Below, piece by piece: positions 52,867-62,650 of a stretch of 64,000 nucleotides of DNA. Below the pieces are notes generated by a model. The model saw nothing but the letters and a program-made list of their open reading frames with translations, ran no database searches and had not been told where the DNA came from. Numbering within the stretch: the stretch's first letter is position 1; the number at the start of each line of letters is the position of its first letter. This DNA is from Cytobacillus oceanisediminis (GTDB taxonomy: Bacteria; Bacillota; Bacilli; Bacillales; Cytobacillaceae). The position numbers were made by a program, and so were the translations under genes. The DNA lies in contig NZ_VLKI01000010.1 in the NCBI RefSeq assembly GCF_007830235.1, positions 1 through 64,000 of the forward strand, in the 5' to 3' direction.

Positions 52867-53604
52867 TTATAAGACGGAATCCAAAAAGTTCTTGGTCCTC
52901 TCTTCTTTTGGATTATTAAACAAATCCTCCGGATGCCCAACTTCCACAATTCTTCCATCGTGCATATAAACAGCCCAGTCGGCAACCTCTTTCGCAAAGC
53001 CCATTTCATGGGTAACGACCACCATGGTCATGCCTTCTTCAGCCAATTCTTTCATTGTTGAAAGAACTTCCCCGACAAGCTCCGGATCCAAGGCGGATGT
53101 CGGCTCATCAAAAAGCATGATATCCGGTTTCATCGCCAGAGCCCTGGCAATGGCAACACGCTGCTTCTGTCCCCCGGATAGCTTTGATGGATACACGTTT
53201 TCTTTATCAGAAAGCCCCACTTTTCTTAACAGCTCCTGCGCTTCCTTTTTTACTTGATCTTTAGACAGCTTTTTTACATGCAAGGGTGCTTCCATGACGT
53301 TCTCGAGAACCGTCATATGAGGAAAAAGGTGAAAATGCTGGAAAACCATTCCGACCTTTTCCCTGACTTTATTAAGGTCATGGGTTTCTTTTTCAACCTT
53401 TTCACCCTCAAAAATGATGTTTCCGCTATCTTTCAGCTCAAGAAAGTTCAAGCAGCGGAGCAGTGTGCTTTTTCCGGACCCGCTCGCACCGATCAGGCAA
53501 ACCACGTCACTTTCTTTCACTGTTATGTCAATATCCTTTAATACATGCAAATCACCGAATGATTTATTAAGCTTTTCCACTTTTATCATGTACGATTCAC
53601 TCAT
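52867..53604 (-). CDS. Polar amino-acid ABC transporter ATPase
   Basis: ATP-binding subunit of an amino-acid importer (GlnQ/TcyC class). 245 residues. Walker [12 protein letters not shown]-loop [12 protein letters not shown], signature [15 protein letters not shown], Walker [15 protein letters not shown] and H-loop [18 protein letters not shown] six bases after GGAGGAAGG. Last gene of the binding protein-permease-ATPase operon. Confidence 0.95.
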   Translation of the reverse strand: MSESYMIKVEKLNKSFGDLHVLKDIDITVKESDVVCLIGASGSGKSTLLRCLNFLELKDSGNIIFEGEKVEKETHDLNKVREKVGMVFQHFHLFPHMTVLENVMEAPLHVKKLSKDQVKKEAQELLRKVGLSDKENVYPSKLSGGQKQRVAIARALAMKPDIMLFDEPTSALDPELVGEVLSTMKELAEEGMTMVVVTHEMGFAKEVADWAVYMHDGRIVEVGHPEDLFNNPKEERTKNFLDSVL

Positions 53605-53619
53605 GCCTATCCTTCCTCC

Positions 53620-54267
53620 TTAATCACTGCTTGCCATTCTCTTCTCAACCATATTTACAAGGACAGAGAAAATAAGTACAAGTACTAAATAGTAAACAGC
53701 TACGATCAGCAAATAGCTCATGTAGTCATATTCGTTAGAACCATATGTTGTTGCCACATTAAAGAGCTCGTACATGCCGATGAAGGAAGCAAGCGAAGAA
53801 TCCTTCAAAGCAATTATAAACTGATTGCCGAGCGGCGGCATGGCACGGCGGAAAGCTTGGGGAAGAATAATTCTCCTCATCGCCAGGCCGGCTGTCATGC
53901 CAAGCGAACGCCCTGCTTCCATCTGTCCCTTATCGATGGATTGGATGGAGCCTCTAAATATTTCCGCTATATATGCGCCATTGTGGAAGGCAAGTCCAAG
54001 CACAACGGACCAAAACTGTGATATATCCAAAGCAGTCAATCCAAAATAAAAAATGAAAATTTGTACAACCAGCGGTGTTCCTCTTACCAGGAAAATATAA
54101 ATATCAGCAATCCATTCCAAAACTTTTATTCTTGATATCTTTAAAAAGGCAAAAAACAAACCTATAAAAATGGCAATAAAAACGGCTACCGCTGTTAACT
54201 GAAAGGTTAACAGCATCCCTTTTAAAAAAACGGGATATGTATCAATAAACTTCGTAAGCAAATCCAA
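53620..54267 (-). CDS. Polar amino-acid ABC transporter permease
   Basis: 215 residues, His/Glu/Gln/Arg/opine-type permease with five membrane helices. The EAA loop EAGRSLGMTAGLAMRRIILPQAFRRAMPP contacts the ATPase. FLVRGTPLVVQIFIFYFGL is characteristic of this class. Starts at TTG 54267, six bases after GGAGGGA. It is separated from the binding-protein gene by 384 bases that contain a terminator-like hairpin and repeat copy D. Confidence 0.94.
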   Translation of the reverse strand: MDLLTKFIDTYPVFLKGMLLTFQLTAVAVFIAIFIGLFFAFLKISRIKVLEWIADIYIFLVRGTPLVVQIFIFYFGLTALDISQFWSVVLGLAFHNGAYIAEIFRGSIQSIDKGQMEAGRSLGMTAGLAMRRIILPQAFRRAMPPLGNQFIIALKDSSLASFIGMYELFNVATTYGSNEYDYMSYLLIVAVYYLVLVLIFSVLVNMVEKRMASSD

Positions 54268-54317
54268 AAGGATCCCTCCTATCCGATGCTAGTTGAGTTT
54301 GATGTTGTTTTAAAAAA

Positions 54318-54602
54318 GCTGTTTTCTTAAAGTTTGTTGCTTACGGGCAGCTAACTAATTTTAACCACTGAGTTGATTGGAGCTGAAGGCGCGAGATCCT
54401 CGAAAATGCTATCACATTTTCTTCGTGCGGTGTCCATTCGAGGAAGCTTATTCAACGTCCTACGGGAGTAGCTTACCAAGGGAGACCCGCAGACGCAGAG
54501 CGTCGAGGAGGCTCCCGGTAGCCCCGTGGTTCGCTGAGTGCCCCGTGCTGAAATCAACGGGCAGAATTCATAAGCTATAACAACATTCATGAGAAAAGAG
54601 CC
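54318..54602 (+). repeat. MITE-like dispersed repeat, family 1, copy D
   Basis: About 285 bp, same orientation as copy A and opposite to the surrounding operon. Recognisable core: GAGTTGATTGGAGCTGAAGG, ATCCTCGAAAATGC, CTTCGTGCGGTGTCCATTCG, GGGAGACCCGCAGACGC, GTGGTTCGCTGAGTGCC and GAAATCAACGGG. Ends (GCTGTTTTCTTAAAG left, AAAAGAGCC right) and 8-base flanks (six of eight) are the most decayed of the four copies, so limits are approximate. Confidence 0.7.
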
Positions 54603-54605
54603 TAA

Positions 54606-54646
54606 ATAAATAAAACAGGCGAATGCATTCTACACACATCCGCCCG
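54606..54646 (-). terminator. Hairpin after the binding-protein gene (attenuator or terminator)
   Basis: On the minus strand GGCGGATG...CATTCGCC (54618-54644) followed by TGTTTTATTTATTT. It probably raises binding-protein expression above that of the permease and ATPase, as common in such operons. Confidence 0.65.
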
Positions 54647-54651
54647 CAATG

Positions 54652-55434
54652 TTATTCCTTCTCAGGATCAACCGTTATATCTTCACCGATATATTTTTTG
54701 CTGATTTCTGTGAGTGTTCCATTCTCGCGAAGTGTTTCCAGAGCTTCATTTACTTTTTCCAAGAGCTCTTCATTATCCTTTGCAACTGCGATTGCCTGCT
54801 CACTGCGTCCAATAAGCTCTTTTCCTTCAATTTCCATACCTGCGCCAATCGCTTCTTTTCCTGTTATAAAGTCTGTAATAACAGCATCATGCTTGCCTTT
54901 GCTTAATGCTTCCAGGGCTACAACATCACTGTCGTAAAATTGAATATTATCTGTGACTTCTTCTGCATTTGCAGTATATGTAGAGCCTTTAGATACGGCG
55001 ATTTCCAAGCCTTCCAAATCTTCAAGTGTTTCAACAGAACTATCTGGGCGCACATAAATTTGCGGACCTGAATAGTAGTAAGGCGTCGAGAAGTTGACAG
55101 CCTGTAAGCGTTCTTCAGTAATTGTATGGCTGGCTACAGCTGCATCAAAACGGCCGGATTTTACGCCTTCCACAATACCTCCAAATTTAAATTTATTCTG
55201 AACCGGCTCGAGTCCAAGCTCTTTTGCTACAGCTTCTGCTACTTCAATATCAAAGCCGCTCATGCTTCCATCATCATTTGTAAAACTAAAAGGTTTGAAC
55301 TCACCTGATGCCGCATACGTAAACTTTCCATCTTCTACAAGGTCCATTCCATCTTTAGACGCTTCCTCTGATCCACACGCAGCCAGGATCAATACGAAAG
55401 CAGCTGCTATAATTCCTTTTAACCAATGTCTCAC
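54652..55434 (-). CDS. Amino-acid ABC transporter substrate-binding lipoprotein
   Basis: About 260 residues. GTG 55434 after AAGGGGG gives MRHWLKGIIAAAFVLILAAC-GSEE, a signal peptide with the LAAC lipobox (lipidated cysteine near residue 19). Then a family 3 periplasmic-type fold: FTYAASGEFKPFSFTNDDGSMSGFDIEVAEAVAKELG, DAAVASHTITEERLQAVNFSTPYYYSG and DAVITDFITGK. The ligand is not determined; polar amino acids or cystine are typical of the class. The earlier ATG at 55491 would place a charged stretch before the signal peptide and is rejected. Confidence 0.92.
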   Translation of the reverse strand: MRHWLKGIIAAAFVLILAACGSEEASKDGMDLVEDGKFTYAASGEFKPFSFTNDDGSMSGFDIEVAEAVAKELGLEPVQNKFKFGGIVEGVKSGRFDAAVASHTITEERLQAVNFSTPYYYSGPQIYVRPDSSVETLEDLEGLEIAVSKGSTYTANAEEVTDNIQFYDSDVVALEALSKGKHDAVITDFITGKEAIGAGMEIEGKELIGRSEQAIAVAKDNEELLEKVNEALETLRENGTLTEISKKYIGEDITVDPEKE

Positions 55435-55481
55435 TAGTCTAAATTCCCCCTTCAGTTTCTCTCTTTTATAAATACCCTTTA

Positions 55482-55514
55482 ACTTTATCATTCTTTTAAA
55501 ATTTTCTCAAAATT
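55482..55514 (-). promoter_or_regulatory. Promoter and CodY box of the amino-acid ABC operon
   Basis: On the minus strand TTGAGA (55505-55510), 17-base spacer, TAAAGT (55482-55487). Covering the -35, AATTTTGAGAAAATT (55500-55514) matches the CodY consensus AATTTTCWGAAAATT at 14 of 15 positions, so repression by CodY in rich medium is likely. The other 200 bases of this gap, up to the engB terminator, show nothing. Confidence 0.7.
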
Positions 55515-55725
55515 CATATTTTATGATAATTCATGATAAACAATGATATGGCCGATTCTCATCAACTGACATGCCCTTTGCTCCATTATGTCCTTAGATC
55601 CTCGTTTATCCTGCAAATTCCTTTTGATTCGACAAAGCCAAATCGGTTTGCTTATCTTTCCACACAGCTTCGCATCTTCTGCCAGGTTATACACACCTAG
55701 TCATATCCGCCTGCTCCTTAAGCAC

Positions 55726-55757
55726 GAAAAAATCCCGCTGCAATATACAGCGGGATT
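55726..55757 (-). terminator. Intrinsic terminator of lonA-engB
   Basis: On the minus strand AATCCCGCTG-TATATTG-CAGCGGGATT followed by TTTTT, immediately after the engB stop codon. Confidence 0.93.
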
Positions 55758-55760
55758 CTT

Positions 55761-56342
55761 TTACATATAGCTTAGCAGTGCAGACCAAGCCTGATCTTTT
55801 CCATACCCTGTTTCCGAGGAAAACATGATAATCTGGTCATTCTGGTCAATATCCAATGTTTCTTTTGTTATCTTCATATGCTTTTGCCACTTGGACTTTG
55901 GTATCTTATCCGCTTTTGTGGCAATCACTACACAAGGAATGTCATAATGTTTTAAAAAGTCATACATCATGACATCATCATTTGTTGGAGGATGCCGCAA
56001 ATCAACAATCAGAACAACTGCCTTTAACTGCTCTCTGTTTGTTAAATAGGTTTCAATCATTTTACCCCATGCTTCACGTTCTTTTTTAGATACCTTTGCA
56101 TAACCATAGCCTGGTACATCTACAAAGTGCAGCATCTCATTAATGAGGTAGAAGTTTAATGTTTGCGTTTTTCCTGGCTTGGAGGAGATTCTCGCCAGTC
56201 CCCTTCTATTGAGCATTTTATTGATAAAAGAGGATTTCCCGACATTTGAACGGCCAGCAAGGGCAAACTCCGGCAATTCACTGTCAGGGTATTGATCCGG
56301 CTTTACAGCACTGATGACGATTTCTGAGCTGGTTACTTTCAT
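55761..56342 (-). CDS. engB: Ribosome biogenesis GTPase EngB (YsxC/YihA)
   Basis: Essential GTPase for late 50S assembly. 193 residues. G1 [16 protein letters not shown]2 [14 protein letters not shown]3 [13 protein letters not shown]4 ATKADK. ATG overlaps the lonA stop codon by four bases (ATGA), so it is translated with lonA. Same lonA-ysxC order as B. subtilis. Confidence 0.97.
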   Translation of the reverse strand: MKVTSSEIVISAVKPDQYPDSELPEFALAGRSNVGKSSFINKMLNRRGLARISSKPGKTQTLNFYLINEMLHFVDVPGYGYAKVSKKEREAWGKMIETYLTNREQLKAVVLIVDLRHPPTNDDVMMYDFLKHYDIPCVVIATKADKIPKSKWQKHMKITKETLDIDQNDQIIMFSSETGYGKDQAWSALLSYM

Positions 56343-58666
56343 GCTTGTGCACCGCCGTTCAGGGCATGCTTCAGTACTTCATCTACATGTGACACCAAAA
56401 CAAAATCAAGTTCCTCCCGGATGCTTTCCGGGATATCCTCGATATCTTTCTCATTATCTTTTGGTAGGATAATTTTGGTCAATCCGGCACGGTGTGCACT
56501 TAATGATTTCTCTTTTAAGCCGCCGATAGGGAGGACCCGTCCCCTTAGTGTAATTTCGCCTGTCATTCCCACTTCTTTGCGGATCGGTTTTCCTGACAGG
56601 GCTGATACCAACGCTGTAGTAATGGTTATACCAGCTGATGGTCCATCCTTTGGAACAGCCCCCTCCGGAACATGAATATGGATGTCATGTTTTTCATGGA
56701 AGTTCTCATCAATGCCAAGTTCCTTTGCTTTGGAACGTACATAACTGAACGCAGCTTGTGCAGATTCCTTCATGACATCTCCCAGCTTGCCTGTTAAGAC
56801 AAGCTTTCCTTTGCCTGGCGAAAGGGATACTTCAATTTGCAGCGTGTCGCCGCCGACAGTCGTATATGCCAGCCCGGTGGCAACACCAACTTGGTCCTCT
56901 TGCTCCGCCTGGCCGTATCGGAACTTTGGTTTTCCAAGAAACTCTTCTACATTCTTTGCAGACACAATGACTTTCTTCTTGTCCCCTGAGACGATGATCT
57001 TGGCTGTTTTCCTGCAAATTGTAGCAAGCTGGCGCTCCAATCCGCGGACTCCAGCTTCACGGGTATAATAACGGACTACCATTTGCAGCCCATCTTCGCG
57101 AATTTGAAGCTGAGACTTGGAAAGCCCATGTTCCTTTACTTGCTTTGGAAGCAGGTGGTCTTTTGCAATGTGTATTTTCTCCTGCTCGGTATAGCCGGCA
57201 ATTGTGATAATTTCCATTCTGTCCAGCAATGGGCCTGGTATTGTTCCCAGATTATTTGCTGTTGCAATAAACATAACCTTGGAAAGATTATACGTTTCTT
57301 CAATGTAATGATCGCTAAAGTTATGGTTTTGCTCCGGATCTAGTACCTCTAGCATGGCTGATGAAGGATCTCCGCGAAAGTCTGAAGACATCTTGTCTAT
57401 TTCATCAAGTAAAAACACAGGATTATTTGTACCTGCTTTCTTCATTCCCTGGATGATGCGTCCCGGCATGGCTCCTACATACGTTCTTCTATGGCCACGG
57501 ATCTCTGACTCATCCCGTACCCCTCCAAGAGATACCCTTACAAAATTCCGGTTAAGCGAGGTTGCGATTGATCGTGCCAGACTTGTTTTACCAACTCCTG
57601 GAGGTCCTGCAAGACATAGAATAGGACCTTTAAGGGAGTTTGTCAGTTTCTGGACGGCAAGGTATTCAAGAACCCGTTCCTTAACCTTTTCAAGGCCGTA
57701 ATGGTCTTCATTGAGAATACGTTCCGCTTTACGGATGTCCAGATCATCCTCCGTTGCATTTGACCATGGCAATGTAACAAGCCATTCAATATAGTTTCGG
57801 ATGACGGCACTTTCAGCAGAACTGGATGGAACCTTTTCATAACGATCGAGTTCCTTTAATGCTGTTAGCTGGACATGCTCCGGCATGCCTGCTTTCTCGA
57901 TTTTATCAGTAAGATCGGCAATTTCTCCTGTCTTGCCTTCCTTGTCCCCTAGCTCCTTTTGGATTGCTTTCATCTGTTCCCGCAAATAGTATTCCTTTTG
58001 CGTTCTTTCCATTGACTTTTTAACGCGCTGGCCAATCTTCTTTTCCAGGTTCAGAACTTCCTTTTCATTATGGATGATTTCAATAACCTGGTTCATGCGT
58101 TCCTTTACATCAATTGTTTCAAGAATTTCCTGCTTCTCCTTGAGCTTCAAAGGCAAATGCGAAGAGATGATATCTGCCATACGGCCCGGCTCTTCTATAT
58201 CTGCAACCGAAGAATACGTTTCTGCAGAAATTTTCTTCGAGACCTTTATGTATTGCTCAAAATACTCCAGCATTGTTCTCATTAAAGCCTGGTCTTCCAC
58301 ATCCTTAGTATCAGGATCCTCAAAGACCTTAACACTAACGGAATAATGTTCAGCTTCTTCTTGAAATTGGATGATTTCAGCCCTTTTCAGCCCTTCAACC
58401 AGCACACGGATCGTTCCGTTTGGGAGCTTGAGCATCTGCTTTACACGGGTAAGCGTACCCATGTGATACAAATCGTCCTCAGACGGTTCATCTATAGATA
58501 TATCTTTTTGCGTTGTTAAGAAAATTAAATGGTCACCTACCATTGCTTTTTCAAGGGCCTGCACCGATCTCTCACGGCCTACATCCAAGTGAAGAACCAT
58601 GGTCGGATAAACAAGCAAACCCCGAAGCGGCAGGAGGGGGACGATGATTTCTTTCTTTTTCGCCAT
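56339..58666 (-). CDS. lonA: ATP-dependent protease LonA
   Basis: Cytoplasmic AAA+ serine protease for damaged and regulatory proteins. 775 residues (B. subtilis 774). N-terminal LAN domain ([23 protein letters not shown]), coiled coil, Walker [19 protein letters not shown], Walker [13 protein letters not shown], and the C-terminal protease domain with catalytic Ser in [14 protein letters not shown] and Lys in [19 protein letters not shown] 58666 is seven bases after GGAGGTG; an in-frame extension upstream to 58729 has no site. Confidence 0.97.
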   Translation of the reverse strand: MAKKKEIIVPLLPLRGLLVYPTMVLHLDVGRERSVQALEKAMVGDHLIFLTTQKDISIDEPSEDDLYHMGTLTRVKQMLKLPNGTIRVLVEGLKRAEIIQFQEEAEHYSVSVKVFEDPDTKDVEDQALMRTMLEYFEQYIKVSKKISAETYSSVADIEEPGRMADIISSHLPLKLKEKQEILETIDVKERMNQVIEIIHNEKEVLNLEKKIGQRVKKSMERTQKEYYLREQMKAIQKELGDKEGKTGEIADLTDKIEKAGMPEHVQLTALKELDRYEKVPSSSAESAVIRNYIEWLVTLPWSNATEDDLDIRKAERILNEDHYGLEKVKERVLEYLAVQKLTNSLKGPILCLAGPPGVGKTSLARSIATSLNRNFVRVSLGGVRDESEIRGHRRTYVGAMPGRIIQGMKKAGTNNPVFLLDEIDKMSSDFRGDPSSAMLEVLDPEQNHNFSDHYIEETYNLSKVMFIATANNLGTIPGPLLDRMEIITIAGYTEQEKIHIAKDHLLPKQVKEHGLSKSQLQIREDGLQMVVRYYTREAGVRGLERQLATICRKTAKIIVSGDKKKVIVSAKNVEEFLGKPKFRYGQAEQEDQVGVATGLAYTTVGGDTLQIEVSLSPGKGKLVLTGKLGDVMKESAQAAFSYVRSKAKELGIDENFHEKHDIHIHVPEGAVPKDGPSAGITITTALVSALSGKPIRKEVGMTGEITLRGRVLPIGGLKEKSLSAHRAGLTKIILPKDNEKDIEDIPESIREELDFVLVSHVDEVLKHALNGGAQA

Positions 58667-58728
58667 TCCTTTGCACCTCCAAATGCATATCTTTTTAACC
58701 CCAAAATTGCTAATAATTTCTTTGTACA

Positions 58729-58758
58729 ATTCTATCGTATTTATTAAACAGTGTCTAT
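58729..58758 (-). promoter_or_regulatory. Probable lonA promoter
   Basis: On the minus strand TAGACA (about 58752-58757), 17-base spacer, TAGAAT (about 58729-58734), some 65 bases before lonA. Coordinates may be off by one. Confidence 0.5.
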
Positions 58759-58824
58759 CAAAGAGAAAAGCGGATGACTGTATCGGAAAAACTAACTGAT
58801 AATTACACTTTATCCTTCTTTACG

Positions 58825-58871
58825 CAAATAAAACTTCGGTTTGTAGCCTAAACTGCAAACCGAAGTTTTTT
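58825..58871 (-). terminator. Intrinsic terminator between lonB and lonA
   Basis: AAAACTTCGGTTTGCAGTTTAGGCTACAAACCGAAGTTTTAT on the minus strand, read as short arms AAAACTTCGGTTTG/CAAACCGAAGTTTT with T-rich flanks on both sides. It ends the lonB transcript after the repeat copy 3. Confidence 0.9.
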
Positions 58872-58942
58872 ACCGCTATTAGCGGAAGGCGCTTGACCGG
58901 GAATTTAATCCTTAGATTCCCCGGTATGCCTGAGCTAGACCA
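58872..58942 (+). repeat. Short hairpin repeat, family 2, copy 3 (degenerate)
   Basis: CGCTATTAGCGGAAGGCGC, TTGACCGGGAAT, loop, ATTCCCCGGTATGCC, TGAGCTAGACCA: keeps the family's AGCGGAAGGCGC opening and GAGCTAGACA-like end with an internal CCGGGAAT/ATTCCCCGG stem. It stops exactly at the lonB stop codon (58943). Confidence 0.65.
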
Positions 58943-60610
58943 CTAGATGCTCTCTTTTTTCGATAATTCGATTGAAGCGGTTATAGCTTGCTCTTTGTGA
59001 AAATCTTTTAGTAGGGCCAATTCAAATACTTCATTTAAATGGCTTACAGGTACAATTTTTATGCCTGTGATTTCTTTTAGTATGGATTGCATATTTTCTT
59101 TCGGGATAATCACGGTTTGGGCTCCTGCTTTTTTGGCAGCTTTCACTTTTGGATATACTCCCCCAATTGGCTTTACGTAGCCATGAATGCTGATTTCTCC
59201 AGTCATGGCCAGAGTATGGTCAACCGGGCGCTTATAAATCGCAGAATAAATTCCCGTCGCCATGGCAATACCAGCCGAAGGCCCGTCTATCGGAACACCG
59301 CCCGGGAAGTTAACATGAATATCATACTCATCTGCCGGGACCCCCATTGACCTGAGAACAGTTATTACATTTTCAATTGACCCTTTGGCCATACTTTTTC
59401 TGCGGATTGATTTTCCTTGCCCGCCAATGCTTTCTTCTTCCACAATCCCTGTAATATTAATACTGCCCTTCTCTTTAGCCGGTATCACTGTAACTTCTAT
59501 ATCAAGCAGGGCACCTGAATTTGGCCCATAAACTGCCAGGCCGTTTACAAGGCCGACCGCTGAATTGGAATTGATTTTCCGTTCCATTCTCGGGGTAAGC
59601 TGGCTCGACTGTATTACCCACTCAATATCCTCATCTTTTATGTAACCTCTATCTTCTGTAATGGCAAGCCCAGCCGAAATTTGAACCATATTTACAGCTT
59701 CACGGCCATTTCTTGCATAATTCGCCAGGATTCCCAGTGCATTTTCACTTATTTTAAGATTGACTTTATCAGCAGCTTTTTTCCCGATAACCGCAATTTC
59801 TTCTTCGGCCAATTCCCTGAAAAATACCTCCATGCACCTAGAACGAATAGCTGGCGGGATTTCATTTGGCGTTCTGGTCGTTGCCCCAATTAACCGGAAA
59901 TCAGCCGGAAGCCCATTCTTAAAAATATCATGAATATGATTTGGAATTTGTGTATTTTCTTCATTATAATATGCACTCTCAAGAAATACTTTACGATCTT
60001 CAAGCACCTTCAAAAGTTTGTTCATTTGAATAGGGTGGAGTTCTCCAATTTCATCAATAAACAGCACCCCTCCATGAGCATTTGTAACTGCTCCTTGTTT
60101 AGGCTGTGGTATACCCGCCTGTCCCATTGCACCCGCTCCCTGATAGATAGGATCGTGGACAGAGCCTATGAGAGGATCAGCAATTCCCCGTTCATCGAAC
60201 CTGGCTGTTGTGGCATCCAATTCAATAAATACGGAGGATGGCTGAAATGGAGACTTCTCATTTTTCTTCGCTTCCTCTAAAACCAATCTGGCTGCAGCCG
60301 TTTTCCCCACACCGGGAGGCCCATAAATAATGACATGCTGAGGATTGGGTCCGCACAATGCTGCTTTCAGAGATTTAATTCCGTCTTCCTGCCCGACAAT
60401 ATCCGCGAAGCTGGTTGGACGCACTTTTTCAGCCAATGGCTCTGTTAAAGATATTGAGCGCATCTTTTTTAATACATCCATTTCTTTTCTTGATTCCCGG
60501 TCAATTGAAACCTTTTGTGTCCGCTGGCTTCTTAGCAAATTCCAAAAATAAAGCCCGATGACAATTCCAAAAAACAATTGGATAAATAAAGCAATCCCCG
60601 TCCAACTCAT
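58943..60610 (-). CDS. lonB: Forespore Lon protease LonB
   Basis: Lon-type protease with a membrane anchor, made in the forespore under sigma-F in B. subtilis and located at its membrane. About 555 residues. N-terminal helix (WTGIALFIQLFFGIVIGLYFW), Walker [17 protein letters not shown], Walker B HGGVLFIDEIGEL, protease Ser in GVPIDGPSAGIAMATG and Lys in GYVKPIGGVYPKVKA. ATG 60610 is six bases after GGAGGG; the upstream in-frame start at 60664 has no site. Between clpX and lonA as in B. subtilis. Confidence 0.96.
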   Translation of the reverse strand: MSWTGIALFIQLFFGIVIGLYFWNLLRSQRTQKVSIDRESRKEMDVLKKMRSISLTEPLAEKVRPTSFADIVGQEDGIKSLKAALCGPNPQHVIIYGPPGVGKTAAARLVLEEAKKNEKSPFQPSSVFIELDATTARFDERGIADPLIGSVHDPIYQGAGAMGQAGIPQPKQGAVTNAHGGVLFIDEIGELHPIQMNKLLKVLEDRKVFLESAYYNEENTQIPNHIHDIFKNGLPADFRLIGATTRTPNEIPPAIRSRCMEVFFRELAEEEIAVIGKKAADKVNLKISENALGILANYARNGREAVNMVQISAGLAITEDRGYIKDEDIEWVIQSSQLTPRMERKINSNSAVGLVNGLAVYGPNSGALLDIEVTVIPAKEKGSINITGIVEEESIGGQGKSIRRKSMAKGSIENVITVLRSMGVPADEYDIHVNFPGGVPIDGPSAGIAMATGIYSAIYKRPVDHTLAMTGEISIHGYVKPIGGVYPKVKAAKKAGAQTVIIPKENMQSILKEITGIKIVPVSHLNEVFELALLKDFHKEQAITASIELSKKESI

Positions 60611-60757
60611 TGTGTTCCCTCCTGCATTATTAGTTCTCGCTGATAATGCTAGTATCTCCCTCACTGAGTTGGAATAAACAAGGAATTCACTTAAAAGTAT
60701 GGAAAGAAGACGGCAAAGGGAAGGAAGCTAAAACTCCCTTTAAAGGCATAATTCATA

Positions 60758-60790
60758 TAAAAATGGCCAGGCCCATAAGGGCTGGCCACA
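60758..60790 (-). terminator. Intrinsic terminator of clpX
   Basis: On the minus strand TGGCCAGCCCTTATGGGCCTGGCCA followed by TTTTTAT, a few bases after the clpX stop codon. It isolates lonB, which has its own forespore control. Confidence 0.92.
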
Positions 60791-60793
60791 TAA

Positions 60794-62059
60794 TCATGCA
60801 GAAGTTTTGCGTTCTTCTTCAACAACTGTTCCATCCTCTAAAACAAGCTTCGGAGTACCGTTGTCGATAACTGTTTCTTTTGTGATAATACATTTTTTAA
60901 TATCTTCACGTGAAGGAAGATCAAACATGACATCCAGCATAATTCCTTCAATAATGGAACGGAGTCCGCGTGCCCCTGTCTTTCTTTCAATTGCTTTTTT
61001 AGCAATCTCTTCAAGAGCACCTTCTTCAAATTCAAGTTCTACATCATCTAGCTCAAGCATTTTTTGATATTGTTTAACAAGTGCGTTTTTAGGCTTCGTT
61101 AAAATCTCAATCAATGCTGCTTCATCAAGCTGTGAGAGGCTTGCAATAACCGGAAGGCGTCCGATAAATTCCGGAATTAAACCAAACTTCAGCAAGTCTT
61201 CTGGAAGTACCTTTGCTAGGAGATCCTTTGGTTCGATTTCTTTTTGTTTTTGATCAGAGCCGAAGCCAATTACCTTCTGGCCAAGACGGCGTTTAATGAT
61301 TTGCTCGATGCCATCGAATGCACCGCCGCAAATAAATAGGATATTGGTTGTATCGATTTGAATGAATTCCTGATGCGGGTGCTTACGGCCGCCTTGAGGC
61401 GGTACGCTGGCAACTGTACCTTCCAGGATTTTCAATAAGGCCTGCTGTACACCTTCACCTGAAACATCGCGAGTAATGGAAGGGTTTTCCGACTTTCGTG
61501 CTACTTTATCAATTTCATCGATATAAATAATCCCTTTTTCAGCCTTTTCAACATCATAGTCTGCTGCCTGGATCAGCTTTAAGAGAATATTTTCAACATC
61601 CTCTCCAACATACCCAGCCTCAGTCAATGAAGTTGCATCAGCGATGGCAAACGGAACATTAAGAATACGTGCCAGTGTCTGGGCAAGCAATGTCTTACCG
61701 CTTCCTGTCGGCCCGATCATGGCGATATTACTTTTTGATAGTTCTACTTCATCAATCTTACTGTTGGAATTGATGCGCTTATAGTGGTTATACACCGCGA
61801 CAGATAAAGATTTCTTTGCCTGATCCTGGCCTATAACATATTCATCAAGAATATCACGGATTTCGGCCGGCTTCGGCACATCCTTGAATTCAACTTCTTC
61901 TTCTGTACCAAGCTCTTCCTCAACAATTTCTGTGCAGAGCTCAATGCATTCATCACATATATAAACCCCTGGTCCGGCAACTAGTTTGCGAACCTGGTCC
62001 TGTGTCTTTCCGCAGAAAGAACATTTTAATTGCCCTTTTTCATCATTAAATTTAAACAA
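60794..62059 (-). CDS. clpX: ClpXP unfoldase subunit ClpX
   Basis: AAA+ unfoldase delivering substrates to ClpP. About 421 residues. N-terminal zinc-binding domain CSFCGKTQ...CDECIELC, Walker [17 protein letters not shown], pore loop GYVGEDV, Walker [15 protein letters not shown], and the ClpP-binding IGF loop in KVIGFGSD. I chose TTG 62059 ([13 protein letters not shown]), which equals the B. subtilis start and lies eight bases after AAGGGG; the GTG at 62068 overlaps the site. Leader of about 260 bases with a family 2 repeat. Confidence 0.97.
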   Translation of the reverse strand: MFKFNDEKGQLKCSFCGKTQDQVRKLVAGPGVYICDECIELCTEIVEEELGTEEEVEFKDVPKPAEIRDILDEYVIGQDQAKKSLSVAVYNHYKRINSNSKIDEVELSKSNIAMIGPTGSGKTLLAQTLARILNVPFAIADATSLTEAGYVGEDVENILLKLIQAADYDVEKAEKGIIYIDEIDKVARKSENPSITRDVSGEGVQQALLKILEGTVASVPPQGGRKHPHQEFIQIDTTNILFICGGAFDGIEQIIKRRLGQKVIGFGSDQKQKEIEPKDLLAKVLPEDLLKFGLIPEFIGRLPVIASLSQLDEAALIEILTKPKNALVKQYQKMLELDDVELEFEEGALEEIAKKAIERKTGARGLRSIIEGIMLDVMFDLPSREDIKKCIITKETVIDNGTPKLVLEDGTVVEEERKTSA

Positions 62060-62136
62060 ATCCTTCACCCCTTGAAAGAAACTTCAAAACGATATATTAA
62101 GCTTGCGAAATCACATGCAATCAATTCATATTCAGC

Positions 62137-62216
62137 CAACAAGAAAAGCAAAGAGCACCTGCCTACCGGCTTAAGAACTTTAGCCGATGGCGCTCTGAGC
62201 TATACAGCATACAAAA
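62137..62216 (+). repeat. Short hairpin repeat, family 2, copy 4 (in the clpX leader)
   Basis: CAACAAGAAAAGCAAAGAGCACC, TGCCTACCGGC, loop, GCCGATGGCGCTCTGAGCTATACA: GAGC..CC/GG.GCTC and CCGGC/GCCGA pair around a 14-base loop. It lies in the clpX leader between the promoter and the start, on the strand opposite to transcription. Confidence 0.72.
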
Positions 62217-62314
62217 AAGCGGAAATATCTGTTAAAGGCACCTGAAATCCTGTCAGTAGCCCATCTTTAATAATTCACACTTTCTTAAAAATCAAAACCT
62301 TCAGCAGTTATGTA

Positions 62315-62335
62315 TTGCATTGTAACACATTTTTA
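62315..62335 (-). promoter_or_regulatory. Possible clpX promoter (extended -10)
   Basis: On the minus strand TGTTACAAT (TG-T-TACAAT; -10 hexamer 62319-62324), with only a poor -35 (TTCCTG). About 255 bases before clpX. Confidence 0.4.
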
Positions 62336-62604
62336 CAGTGGACAGGAAATGATAACTCTTAGAAACCGAGTAGATTATGTATGCAGGCATGTGATGGTAA
62401 TCCGCAAAGAAAAACAGGCTGAATTTATATGTACTTCCATAAGCTTAACCAAAAATGGCTAAATTAAGTCGGCCCCTCAGACCGATAATTAAATTAACTA
62501 TATATATGTATTTGTATTCCTGTCCATGTCAAATATGTCGTAAAACTTTTCACTTGGCAAAAGATACAAGGGCACTTTGTGCTGTTAAGTATAGTCTAGA
62601 TTGT
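62336..62604. other. Gap between clpX leader and tig terminator
   Basis: AT-rich sequence of about 270 bases. A plus-strand frame of 81 codons from 62455 runs through the tig terminator into tig and lacks a binding site, so I do not accept it. No repeat, RNA gene or operator recognised. Confidence 0.4.
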
Positions 62605-62637
62605 ATAAAACAAGGCACGATAAACTCGCGCCTTGTT
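62605..62637 (-). terminator. Intrinsic terminator of tig
   Basis: On the minus strand AAACAAGGCGCGAGTTTATCGTGCCTTGTTTTAT; stem ACAAGGC(G)CG/CG(T)GCCTTGT, 14 bases after the tig stop codon. Confidence 0.9.
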
Positions 62638-62650
62638 TCTATTACTTCTA

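Noticed and set aside
54351..54590. Frames of 67-79 codons on both strands between permease and binding-protein genes
   Set aside because: Fully inside repeat copy D; not conserved with the other copies.
55588..55770. 60-codon frame upstream of engB end on the plus strand
   Set aside because: Runs through the engB terminator hairpin and lacks a binding site; composition is not coding-like.
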